Positions 33,344 through 44,012 of a stretch of DNA of 64,000 nucleotides are shown here, piece by piece (position 1 is the first letter of the stretch; each line of letters begins with the position of its first letter). The stretch comes from Tetrapyrgos nigripes (Eukaryota; Basidiomycota; Agaricomycetes; Agaricales; Campanellaceae). The translations under genes and the position numbers were made by a program. Under the pieces are notes generated by a model that worked only from the letters and a program-made list of their open reading frames with translations, was not told the DNA's origin and ran no database searches. Location: the NCBI GenBank assembly GCA_013368315.1, contig JAACJM010000203.1, positions 62,001-126,000 on the forward strand, written 5' to 3'.

Positions 33344-33906
33344 ACTTGATTCATTCACACTCCTTTTGCGTGCCTATATCGCTGTGTTTCACAATTCGCT
33401 GTGTGGTTCTGTACATTTATCGTAGAATATCATTAGTTTTTATACATTCTGTACTATTTTACCTTATCAAAATTTCTCGCTTAGATCAGCGCTAGCTGAG
33501 AGCTCTTGGTACTCCGTGATAGATTCCTCCTCCGTGACAGATTCCGTCTCCAAGCCAGTCACGTCCGCCTTCAACAACCAATCTTCAGCCCTCGATCCGA
33601 TATGTGCACGAGCAACAGTGCAACGTCAAACTTGAAGCTTGAAGCTCCAGGAGTGGTCAACTTCATCCAATTCACCCCGTTGCTGCCATGACATATCCCA
33701 GCCGACTGGGGTTATGAGAAACTTTGGAACTCAGAATCTCTGTCTTTGAAGGTTGTCCCTCGGTTTAGTCTTCTTTGAGACCTCCTTTTTCTTCTCCTGG
33801 AAGCGATGACTTGCACTGTCAGCAGTTCAATGACGGGGCGAAAGGGGTCACAGACTACCCGGCCTGCTCAGACACCTCCCTGTCTTTGTCTCTGAGTCTG
33901 AAGGCG
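33344..33906. other. Intergenic region
   Basis: This gap holds the 3' end of the RSC gene and the promoter of the small gene downstream. No gene is supported. A segment at about 33778-33845 resembles 35378-35445 (shared GACCTCCT, CGATGACTTG and GACGGGG in order), suggesting a diverged duplication on both sides of the small gene. Confidence 0.5.
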
Positions 33907-33914
33907 TATAAAAT
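33907..33914 (+). promoter_or_regulatory. TATA box of the serine-rich hypothetical gene
   Basis: TATAAAAT lies 41 bp upstream of the ATG at 33948, in agreement with that start and with a short 5' UTR. Confidence 0.55.
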
Positions 33915-33947
33915 GGAAATACGGGACTTGTCAGTCATCATCCATCC

Positions 33948-34666
33948 ATGTCCTCCCTATCATCTCCCCTCTCATACGAAATTATCAAGGAAAAAATCGA
34001 GGAACAGAAATTCAACCCTTCACAAGCATTGCGTGACGAGGTTGATGTGAGGCTGAAGATGCAGGGCCTGGTCAACCTTTTGGTAGATGAGGATTTGTTG
34101 GAAGCATTGGCTGCATGTCTCGCTCGAGACGGTGGAAACGAGGACGATATCACAGCTGCCCTCACCAAATTCAGAGAACTGTGGTCCAATGCGTTGAGGA
34201 AGGAAAGCCTGAACGGGGAGATTGATGCCTTCGTATCTTTGCGAATGTGTGCCAAGCTTTTCGGACCGGTTGTCGTTGACTCGTGAGTACATGCGATTCA
34301 CATTCACGTAGTGTTATACTGACCTTTACTTCTCTTTCCCTTTTCAGGTCAACATCTGCCCACTCCTTCACGTCTGATTCTTCCTCCGAGTCCATCTCTA
34401 GCGATGACTCGACTTCACTCTACTCTACCACTCCTTCTCCGTCTTCCTCCTCTGCCAGTGATTCACCTTCCTCCTCGACTACCAGTGATCCGTCTTTCTC
34501 TTCGGAAGATGCTCACGAACACACTGATGACTCCCTCGGCGAAGCCAGTAGTCTGCGAGTCGATGAGGCAGCAAACAACAACAGAAAATCTTCCAGACAA
34601 TCTTGGACAATGTTCAGGCGAGGTGCAAATAAGGCGTTCAGGAAAATTGTCAGTGGGAGGCCATAG
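33948..34666 (+). CDS. Hypothetical protein with helical N-terminus and serine-rich tail
   Basis: Two exons (33948-34282 and 34348-34666) encode 217 residues. The intron has GTGAGT and TTTTCAG ends, and splicing keeps the frame through a serine codon. The first 110 residues look helical (LVNLLVDEDLLEALAACLARD, FRELWSNALRK). The second exon encodes a long Ser/Thr-rich acidic stretch, about half serine, ending in a basic segment WTMFRRGANKAFRKIVSGRP. No signal peptide, transmembrane segment or known domain is visible. The TATA box, intron signals and codon bias support a real gene. I do not recognise the family. The basic tail could bind membrane or nucleic acid, which is speculation. Confidence 0.65.
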
Positions 34667-35759
34667 TGGCGTATGAACGGAGTTAAAGGAATCAGTGCTG
34701 TTTCACCAGTCAATCATTGTTCTATCTTCGCATTTTCTTAGATTCCTTGCATTCATTAGACTGATATCTACACCAAAGCTACTAAGCAACCTAGGCTAGT
34801 ACTATAGTAGAAGTACAAAAGTATGTGCATCCGCATACCGGTGTAATTTTATCTGTACGATTAGTATTGTGAACGACGGTTAGACTTTTAGTCTCCTCTA
34901 GGCAGACTCTTGGCTCGATCAGAAGAGCCGCCCATTGACAGCGGCAAACTGGCGGCACACTGGACACAGGTCTGTAGCGTTTCTATTCTTCACGCAGGCT
35001 GTGGCAATATACACACTTTTCTGCAAACGTTTTGTTTCCAACTCAACTTCAACTCCTAATCATAACCCGATATACGATCAAGATATCTTGGAAGGTATCT
35101 TCAAGTTTTAAGCTTGAAGATGCGCAGAGAAGGTGCAACTTTGACTCTTATAAGTTACACTCAGGGACATTCACGACCTTCTGACTCCATGTGAACAGCG
35201 CCTCTGCCTTCTGTTAGGGACATTCACTACCTTTTGATTCTCAGTTTCCCCCATTCAAGAGCGCGTCTGCGTGCTGCATCTGTTTCGGAATAGGTACCCA
35301 ATCATAGACTATGAGAGCTTACGCGGGCTTGCAATATTTACGCCCGTGAAGGCCGTTCCTCGATGCGATCCTAAGGACCTCCTCTTTCACTCCTCCTCGA
35401 TACGATGACTTGGTCTAATACGCGATAATTAACGACGGGGTAAACCAGACGGAGTGCAGATGCTGGTGCGTCTTTCAGTTTCCTTATTGGATCATAGTGA
35501 ACTTCCCTGTGAGCTAGCTCTCTGAGGCTTAGTTGTCACTGAAAATTTTTCACCACATTGTTATTTTGGCTTCTCACCCGTATCGCTGGCACTCTACTCT
35601 ATCCATATCTGTTTTAATGATAAGGCTTGCTTTTTAATCATCTATGATCTATCATTGAAGTGTGAAGATGATCATGGGTACAGCTGCCTCCTGTGAAAGG
35701 CCGAGAATACAAAAGCTGACGCGTTGGATGCCGTGTGGTACTCAGGCTAGGTTGCTTAC
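34667..35759. other. Intergenic region with a local repeat
   Basis: No gene is supported. An imperfect repeat sits at 35163-35278. The rest is the 3' flank of the serine-rich gene and the promoter region of the aldo/keto reductase, whose upstream DNA is over 1 kb long. Confidence 0.55.
35163..35278. repeat. Imperfect direct repeat, about 55-60 bp unit
   Basis: Copy 1 starts at 35163 and copy 2 at 35216. Both begin AGGGACATTCAC/T, followed by ACCTT and later an AGCGC-x-TCTGC element, with indels between. It is probably an old local duplication in the promoter region of the downstream gene. Confidence 0.5.
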
Positions 35760-35767
35760 TATAAATA
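35760..35767 (+). promoter_or_regulatory. TATA box of the aldo/keto reductase gene
   Basis: TATAAATA lies 76 bp upstream of the start codon at 35843, a normal distance for a TATA-driven gene with a short leader. Confidence 0.55.
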
Positions 35768-35842
35768 TGAGAAGGCCTTGGGTAAGATCTTTATACGACC
35801 CTCTAATTCATTAATAACCTTCATTTTTTTGGTTCAGAGACC

Positions 35843-37391
35843 ATGTCTTCAACCACCTACCACCCTTTCACACCTGCGCCCGCACCTCCAAGCGACCTGG
35901 GCTTTTACAGAGTCCTTTCTCCTCGTGCAGGAATCCGCGTCTCACCAATGTGTCTCGGTGCAATGAACCTCGGTGACAAATGGGGTATGATGATGCGTTC
36001 TGTTTCGAAAGAACAGAGTTTCAAGGTCCTGGATGAGTACTACAACACAGGAGGTAACTTTATTGATACGGCGAGCAACTAGTAAGTCGGTTGTCCTGCG
36101 TGCCATCTTTTGAAAGATGCTAATGTACATGCACTGTCATTGCAGTCAGGATGAAGAGTCGGAGAAGATATTGGGAGAATGGATGGAGCTTCGAGGGAAT
36201 CGTGATCAGATAGTCATCGCCACCAAGGTATGCATCCCTGATCATGAACTGATGAGTTGAGTCTCTCGATGAACCGTGCAAATATTTTTTCTCCAGTATA
36301 CAACGAATTACAAACCTGGTGATCCAAGCGTGAAACAAAAGATTAGCTACGTCGGCAACAACATCAAGAACATGACTGTCAGCGTTGAAAACAGTTTGAA
36401 GAAACTTAGGACCTCGTATATCGATATCTTGTACGTTCATTGGTGGGATTGGGATACTTCTATCAAAGAAGTCATGGACGGCTTGCATAATTTGGTTGTT
36501 TCTGGCAAAGTTCTCTACTTGGTGAGTCATAGTTTTAGTCCAGGTTTTTACGATTTTGAAGTGATTTTTTGTTGCCTATAGGGTATATCTGATACACCTG
36601 CATGGATAGCTGCCCAGTGCAATCAATACGCTGACGACCATGGAAAGACACCCTTTGTTGTATATCAAGGCCAGTGGAGTGTCTTGGAACGGTCATTTGA
36701 GCGAGATATCATCCCGATGGCTCGCTTGAACGGTGAGTCAGATGTTACTCAGGATCACTAGCCAGATACTGACGAATTGAGCGTGAGGTAGGCATGGCCC
36801 TTGCACCTTTTGGTGTTATTGGTGGAGGTCGTATCCGCACTGATGAAGAAGAGGAGCAGCGTGAAAAAGACGGTCGGAAAGGGCGTACACGCTTCGGGGA
36901 AGATTGGAAGCGCACTGAAGACCAAAAGAAGATCTGTCGAGCCCTTGAGAAAGTTGCAAAAGAAGTAGGAGCGTCAAACATCCGATCCGGTACGTACCAT
37001 TGCGCCGGTGATGATATTGTCGTCGTGAACTGAAAACATTTGGTTGTAGTCGCTATCGCATATGTAATGCAGAAAACACCCTACGTCTTCCCCATCGTCG
37101 GATGTAGTAATGTGGAGAATCTGAAGGAGAACCTTGAAGGACTCAAGATCAGCTTATCTCCCGAGCAGATCCAGTTCATCGAAGATGAAGGCCCCAAATT
37201 TGACCATGGATTTCCTCATTCAATCATTGTGCGTCCTATATATTTTCCTGCCTCTCTATTTGAGCACACCACCGATGATCTTCACTTTCATACAGCGTGA
37301 CGGTACACAGTCAAGTTGGATGGTTCAGATGGCAGGCCAAACTCAAAGGGTGGCCTTGCCGTCAGCGATTCGCCCAAATAACGGAAACTAA
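35843..37391 (+). CDS. Aldo/keto reductase, aryl-alcohol dehydrogenase (AAD) type
   Basis: An NADPH-dependent cytosolic oxidoreductase predicted to reduce aryl aldehydes to alcohols. Seven exons fit (35843-36081, 36146-36227, 36297-36521, 36582-36732, 36792-36989, 37050-37228, 37296-37391), giving 389 residues. The catalytic tetrad is complete: Asp in NFIDTAS, Tyr in NYQDEES (spliced across the first intron), Lys in VIATKY and His in YVHWWDWD. The cofactor-binding C-terminal half includes VVYQGQWSVLERSFERDIIPMA, ALAPFGVIGGGRI and FPIVGCSNVENLKENLEGL. These features are typical of fungal AAD14-like enzymes; in wood- and litter-decaying basidiomycetes they are tied to lignin-derived aldehyde turnover. 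It is convergent with the decayed gene at 37506-39300. Confidence 0.92.
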
Positions 37392-37505
37392 GTTTGTGAT
37401 GTTTTCTTTTATGCGTAATGAAGCTGCTATTGTACAATGACCTCAACCCAATACTAGTAGTCGTACACTTTAAGGTTCTCTTTCATTTCGTCGTCACACG
37501 GAAAA

Positions 37506-39300
37506 TCATACCATTGCCGAATCTTCTGCTGCCATCGTACTAGTCACCTTCATCCTCACATCCTTCAAATCGGTCGCCATATGTTTTCTGAAACCTCTCG
37601 GTTTCTGATCTCTCAGCTCTACCCAAATGGAATTCGCATCATAAACACGGATTCCAGCTCCAGCTATGGCAGGCTCGAATGTCAATATCCCCTCAGCTTC
37701 ATGGGTATAACTCCTAACACTGTTAGGCAGAGAACTCCTATATCTGTGATGACCCTGAGGCTTTGGATAGGAGAAGGGTTCATAAACAGTATTGAACGTA
37801 TTGAACTCCGAAACAGACTTCGCGGGGCCAAGGCTCAGGAGGGTAGCCCCGTCAACATGTGGATAGGAAAGGGCATGAATGGCGGCAGCTCTCGCAGTTG
37901 AGGAGATGGATGCCAAAGTAGAGAGATCTTCGGAGAAGTGCAACTGGGACGCAATGATATGCCAGATTTCGCCCGGCACGGTTGTGACAACAGACAGATT
38001 GGCACTGCGGAGGGGGGAAGGGTCTTCGACGATCGAGAAGCGATTAGACAACGCAATTGGGGTCAATAGACAGCCCAAGTGTGCTATAGCACTGATGCCA
38101 GGGGTAGATAAGTCCCGAGAGTGCCACGAGGGGAGCAATTGGAGGACTGGGGAATGGGTGTAGGAAGTCTTGCCGGCGATCGTCATCTAGACTCAAACAA
38201 TGAGGCAGTGGGAGAAAGAAGACAAGATACCATATACAGCTGCTTCCTGTTCAAGGATGCCAGCAGTTGCTTGAATACGTTCAATGAGAGCTACTATTGC
38301 AGCTTTTGCATTGGCTTCATCGTCAAGATGCGTACACATTCTCACGCAGCAAACATCCTTAATGATCCAGACGTATTCCCCCAGCAGCTCGTCAAGACCT
38401 ATAGTAGGTATAGGTTTGATAGCTCTCTTCGAAAGACTCGGATATCCACCTTCGATGATCATGGGGAGCGGGCCAAGAGCCAGCATGGTTACACCGAGAT
38501 GAGCGAGGTCAGGGGTATCTCGCTTTCGTCCTGGAGAGTGTCGAACCGGATGATATAATGATGGGCGTTACGGTCCAGCATGAAAATGCGAATCAATGTC
38601 TGGTAAAAAGCGCAGCGCACCGCTCCGGGCCCTTGTGTGCCGAGCAAGGTGTAGATGTCCGTCGTAGGTGTACCAGTGACCAGAGTTTCATACTTTGTGA
38701 TGATAGAGTGATCTACTGGACGAGGAGGAACTTTCCAGTTGTACCTATACTCCTCTGGAGTATCATGGTGATATGAACGATGTTCGTACGCATCGAAACC
38801 AATGTATTCCTCGAAATTGTCTGCCGGTGGCACTCTGTTCAACGCAAACAAAGGTTCACCATCGACTGCGTTGTGCAAGAGTCGTTTAGGAAGACTGAGT
38901 TCAAAGATAAATAGAAAACGATCACTCACCAAGGAAAACTTCATGGTCAAGATCAAGTTCATACATCCACTCAATAAAGATATCGTTCTGGGGTTCGATG
39001 CGACCAAATTTTTCGTTGCCGTCGTCATTATAGTAGTCTTCCTCGATTTGAGAAGATTTCGCGTCTCCAATTCGTTGATCCATGTTTTTCCGCTGGGCTT
39101 CGAGCCATTCCTGGTATCGAGCTGGATCCGTTGGAATCGTCTGGAGAATGTCAAGTCCCAAGCCTTCCACAAGACGGTCTGTGATGAGACAGCGTGGAGC
39201 TAGATAGATATCCCTCACCTTCAGGGTAGGAATCAGAGTGATTGTAAATGACCAAATAGTAGCCTCTCCATCGAACAACTCGGTATCCTCGAGTCCCCAT
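37506..39300 (-). pseudogene. Disrupted member of a fungal family starting MGTRGY, with F-box-like C-terminus
   Basis: The ATG at 39300 opens MGTRGYRVVRWRGYYLVIYN, HSDSYPEG; a 55 bp intron (39164-39218) joins this to GLGLDILQTIPTDPARYQEWL. A second intron (38866-38929) joins to VDGEPLFALNRVPPADNFEEY. I associate this start with an uncharacterised fungal family. The frame then ends at 38489 (LTSLISV), while the next matching coding sequence (DTPDLAHLGVTMLALG) is in another frame, so a frameshift lies near 38500-38560. It continues to AVYGILSSFSHCLIV, then has an in-frame TGA and TAG at about 38187-38195, after which the same frame carries on through LPSWHSRDLSTPGISAIAHLG and the F-box-like VPGEIWHIIASQL to 37506. 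A 51 bp intron could remove both stops, but it would also delete well-formed coding sequence. A split pair of live genes is the alternative. Confidence 0.65.
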
Positions 39301-39694
39301 CGCAAGAAATGAAGTGAAGGATGTGCAAAGAGAAGTGAGACCAATACGGTAATCCTTCGATGACTAAGACGGCGTCCTGTGTCCTCCTAATAGCACCCAA
39401 GCTTCTCGGACGCGTCAGACTCTTCTATTAGGCAGACTCTGAGGAACCTCATTTGTACGTACTAGCGATGCACCAGATTACATAAGCAGATGTCGTTGTC
39501 CGTAATAGTCATAAAACAACTGCACAGTACATGCATCAAAGAACATTAACCTAATAAAGATATAAAGCCAAAAAGTCCACGCCAGCGTCTCGTATATCTA
39601 TCAGTCTATCAGTCTATCGTTTATGAGCGTAACAAGGTCATCCAGTCATTTAGCCATAAATCACCACCTCGCAATACCACCTCACAATCACACC
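39301..39694. other. Intergenic region
   Basis: These 394 bp lie upstream of the disrupted gene and downstream of the GH16 stop. A short direct repeat TATCAGTCTATCAGTCTATC occurs near 39600. No gene is seen. Confidence 0.6.
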
Positions 39695-41456
39695 TCACAA
39701 ACCAACCATGCCAATCCCAACATGCAAACCCACCAGAACCGCTCCTATCCCTACAGCTACCGAGCTAAACCCACCACCCCGTAAACCAGTCGCCCCATTC
39801 CCAGGGAAAAACAACGGGCTAGGCCTCAAAATTCCATCTGGAGAGGGTTTAGCCGTTACTACAGTCGTAAACAGATGGTCGGGGTTGACAGCTGCGATGG
39901 GAGTGGCAGCAGCGGTGGGTGTAGGGACGACACCACCGGTCGTATACGCACGGACGTAGGATATTTCAAAGAAGGCGTCGTTGTAGTTGGACCCGGGGCC
40001 GATGACGTCGTCAGTGTACTGGATAAAGTATATATGGAAGAAAGAAATTGGTGATTTAGCGAGAGGAAAAACATGCTAGCAAAGAGCAACAAAAGACGTA
40101 CGCAGATATTCGTAGGACCCTGTCCCCCACACGAAGGAAGCCACGTCTCTGGTAAACCAGCCCATATACCACAAAGCGTAATGTCCAAAATGAGATTTTG
40201 CGGAGTGAAGAATTGTGTGATGTTACATGAGGTAGCTAGGTAGCTTGCTGAGGGAGGACCGAAATCAGAAACGTCGATTGCAGACGTAGGCGTAGATGAG
40301 AGGATTGAGGGTGGGACGTCTAGGCGCTGGAGAAAGCAGGTCGAATGATGAGAAGAGAAGGAGAGAAGAGGGAGCTGGGACTTACGCTCCAGAACCATAT
40401 ACTGTGTATGGAGGAAGATTGTTAAGAAGATTGTTACACGCCAGTCAACTCAGTAAAACGTAGTAGATACTTACAAAATCCTAGTACAGTTTCAAATCAG
40501 CATACTACATCCAAATACATCAACGGTATAAAGAAAACTCACCCCTGAACATCGAACTGCGTAGCCCAAACTCCTCCACCCATTTCTGCAAAACCAGGAC
40601 CAAAACTATTGGGTTGTAATTCCCCGACAGTACATCCAGCAGGATGAGAACAATCTGGTTCTAGAGTTTGACCCATCTGATTTGGTGGTGTAGTATGCAT
40701 GCATCCAGATGTCGTATGTAAGGCCATTTGGTTGTTGGGCATCAGGTTTATCGCTTCGATTATACTGTACGAGTGTGAGTGTTATGGGATCAGAGCGAGT
40801 TTTGATAGGACGTACTCTATTTCGCCGTTCTCTGGCCATACGGGACCCTTAGTCCAGAATGCTGTGACAACTCGTTGAGAGGGATGAAAATATGTACACG
40901 AGAAGTATTATTACCAGGCCAAACCTATGATTAGAAGTATTAAAACCATGTTCTGTCCGAAATGAAAGAACGTACGACTCACCGAACACCCAAACGGAAT
41001 GTGACGCAAATCAATTATCCACAAGCTTCCTACTGCGTAACTATCCTTCGTTGTAATCCTAACCTGAAAACAGACGTGTTTATGAGATATTTCGAGACGA
41101 AAAAATGCGCCACATACCGAATTTCTTTTCTGCAGATAGTCCACATTATGCGTGTTGTCTACCTTGAGAATAGCATTGTTGGCACTATTCACGTAAGCTA
41201 GACCTTGAGAAAAAGCATCGGATTCGCTTAGCCAGTTCACGTCGCCTGCAGAAGAAAAATGTCAGCAAAACGATGGAAGACATGAACACAATGTTACACA
41301 ATCCGCACCACCTGTCAAATTATCCCAACTCCCATAAAAATCCCACTCGTCAAAGAAAGTAATCCCAGAGTAATCTCGTACTAGGTCGTATCCTTTGACC
41401 AAGCATAGAAGTTGAGAGGTGAAAAGCGCGAGAGTAAGAGCCAGGCGGTTGACCAT
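39695..41456 (-). CDS. Glycoside hydrolase family 16 endo-beta-glucanase, secreted and probably GPI-anchored
   Basis: A secreted enzyme acting on beta-1,3 or mixed-linked glucans, in cell-wall remodelling or nutrition. The signal peptide is MVNRLALTLALFTSQLLCLVKG. The mature start, FFDEWDFYGSWDNLTGGDVNW, is characteristic of basidiomycete laminarinase-type GH16. The catalytic motif is GEIDIIEAIN (E-x-D-x-x-E), split by an intron in the Asp codon. Further landmarks are [32 protein letters not shown] and TLCGIWAG. After a Thr/Pro/Ala-rich linker (VVPTPTAAATPIAAV) the protein ends in a hydrophobic segment, SSVAVGIGAVLVGLHVGIGMV, with no charged tail, as expected for a GPI-anchor signal. It contains many short introns. 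The stop is the TGA at 39695-39697. It is divergent from DBP5, with 344 bp between starts. Confidence 0.9.
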
Positions 41457-41800
41457 GATGTACAGAGCGTACAGTCAAGCCCGAATCACAACGAGTTCAT
41501 ATAGAAAGCAGGAGGACGAGGCGGTACTGCCAGACGGATGCAACGTTGCAGGGTCTGAAGGAGGTAAGTCGGGAGACAAGGCTCGCCGACAGACTGCGAA
41601 CACGAGGCTGGTTGCAATTCAGGTTGCAATGACGTTACTAGCTCTTCATGTATTCTTAAATAAGTTTATGATGAAGTGGAGCATACTGAGTAGGTCATAG
41701 ATGAATGAGCAGCCCATAGTTATTGACCAAGTAGATTTTGAAGAGGACAAAAGAGGAACTTGATTCGATTAGACTGATATCCTCTCTAGACTCGACCACC
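41457..41800. other. Divergent intergenic region between GH16 and DBP5
   Basis: These 344 bp hold the promoters of both genes. A 93-codon open frame on the plus strand (starting within GH16 at 41419) crosses it but has no recognisable content and is rejected as a gene. Confidence 0.6.
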
Positions 41801-43705
41801 ATGCAGAAGGACGCAGAGGGCTTCTACACTCCAGGTATACTCTTTTCACTCTGTTTTCAAGGCGTTTTATCCAGATAATTGCAGCACCTGCCAAAGAGGA
41901 TGCTTCCGAGTCAAAGACGGACAAGAAGGATGAAAAACCTGGCCCAAGTACGACATTAGGATTTGCACAATTTTCATTGATTAATTCCTCGAATAATGCA
42001 GGCGACAACAGTGACCTTATAAGCTCGACCTTTGAAGTTACCGTATGTCGATTCGTATGATCTTGTGCCATACCATCTCTTTGACACAGAGGCGCAGGTA
42101 ACACTAGCAGATCAACAAGCGGACGTGAATTCCCCGTTGTATAGCGCGAAAACCTTTGAAGAACTCGGGCTGTACGTCTCTTTAACGTGTCTCTATCAAC
42201 ATACTCACAACCCCTGGCTGTAATAGTCACCAAGACCTTCTCAAAGGAATTTACGAGATGGGCTTTTCAAAGCCTTCAAAGATCCAAGAACGCGCTCTTC
42301 CTCTTCTCTTATCCAATCCGTGCGTGTCTTATGTCTTTTTAAACCCTCTATGCACTAATTGCTTTGATTTTATCCAGTCCTGCCAACATGATCGGTCAAT
42401 CCCAATCTGGAACAGGCAAAACCGCTGCCTTCGTCCTGACCATGCTAAGTCGCATCGATTATACCAATAACACGACACAGGCGCGTTTCTTCTCCGTGCT
42501 CTACCTTTTCTCCCTCAGCCAACCTTTCGTCTAGGCCATCTGTCTCGCCCCCTCTCGCGAACTCGCACGTCAAATCATGACTGTCGTCAACTCGATGGGA
42601 AAATACACCCAAGTCCAAACCGAATACGCCATCAAAGACAACCTTCCTAGAAGCGCTACACGTATCACTGCTCACATCGTTGTCGGCACACCTGGAACGA
42701 TGACGGATTTGATGAGGAGGAAGGTTATTGATGTTAGTGGGATTAAGGTGTTTGTGCTTGATGAGGCGGATAATATGCTTGATCAGGATGGGTTGGGTGA
42801 TCAGACGTTGAGGGTGAAGAAGTGAGTGACAACTGCTTTCTTTCGGTTTGCTCTATGTTATGATAAGATGTACTCATTTCTATCTTCATCTCTTCCAGCC
42901 TCCTCCCCAGAAATCAAGTCCAAATCGTCCTCTTCTCCGCCACCTTCCCAGACCACGTCCGCGCCTTCGCCTCCAAATTTGCTCCCAACGCCAATAAAAT
43001 CGAACTTCAAAAAGAAGAACTCTCCGTCGATAACATCAGGCAATTTTACATGGATTGTAGAGATGAGGAGCACAAATACGATATCCTTATTTCTCTATAT
43101 ACTTTGCTCACCATCGGGCAAAGTATCATCTTTTGTCAACGTAGAGATACGGCTGATAGAATTTCGCAAAGGATGACGGCGGAGGGACACAAAGTGGCTT
43201 CGTTGCATGGGGCGAAGGATGCCGTGGACAGGGACAAGATTATTGATAATTTTAGGGAAGGGAGGGAGAAGGTGTGTTGACTTGCTTTCTTCTCCGTCTT
43301 TGTATTCAACGTGATGTGTTTTCTTCAGGTCCTCATCACAACCAACGTCATCGCTCGTGGTATCGATATCCTCCAAGTCAACATGGTCGTCAACTACGAC
43401 CTACCCCTCATGTCCGAGCGAGGAGCCGGTCCCTCAGAGAACTCACCACCCGACATCGAAACCTACATCCACCGAATCGGTCGCACAGGCCGTTTCGGTC
43501 GTAAAGGCATTTCAATCAACTTTGTCCATGATCGAAAGACGTGGTTGCAGATGGAACAGATTGAACAGGCGACGGGGAAGAAGATTATGAGGATTGAGAC
43601 GAATGATCTGGATGAAATGGAGGAGGTGAGTCTTCTTTTTGCCTTGGTGATTGACATTTTGCTGAAAGATCGTTTCTCTAGAAAATGAAGAAGGCCCTCA
43701 AGTGA
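41801..43705 (+). CDS. DBP5: DEAD-box ATP-dependent RNA helicase Dbp5 (DDX19 type)
   Basis: An mRNA export helicase that acts at the cytoplasmic side of the nuclear pore, stripping export factors from mRNA. Ten exons fit (41801-41834, 41885-41947, 42002-42042, 42092-42171, 42227-42319, 42378-42480, 42535-42821, 42899-43271, 43329-43625, 43682-43705), giving 464 residues. All core motifs are present: the Q motif ([14 protein letters not shown]), motif I SQSGTGKT, Ia APSRELARQ, Ib [40 protein letters not shown] and [12 protein letters not shown]. The Dbp5-specific N-terminal [23 protein letters not shown] is also clear, as is the insert [22 protein letters not shown]. The intron 42481-42534 has a GC donor instead of GT. 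It is convergent with the fatty acid synthase. Confidence 0.95.
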
Positions 43706-44012
43706 TGCGTTGAACTCGGAGTCGTAGAAGAAGTTAGTTGTACTGGATCTATATAGTACATTACTTTGTAAAACAGTTCAAGAAATTGTACACATCCTTA
43801 CTGAATTGCTTATATCTGTCTCATCGTACACTTCATAAGCTTCAAGTTGATGATCAAGAAAAACATTCTATATTATTTTTACAGTACACAACATGTACAG
43901 AATACCAGAACGTAGTAACATAACTTTTTGGAGAGAGGTCTAATACGAGCAATGTAACAATATGAAAGACAAGGACAGACATGACAACTAGAAAACCCGA
44001 CGTAACAAACAT
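43706..44012. other. Intergenic region between convergent genes
   Basis: About 300 bp between the DBP5 and fatty acid synthase stops, AT-rich, holding both 3' UTRs. No gene is seen. Confidence 0.6.

Noticed and set aside
38489..39172. A self-contained gene ending LTSLISV
   Set aside because: Matching sequence continues in another frame immediately downstream, and the real N-terminus (MGTRGY) lies upstream across an intron; a disrupted single gene explains it better, though two genes remain possible.
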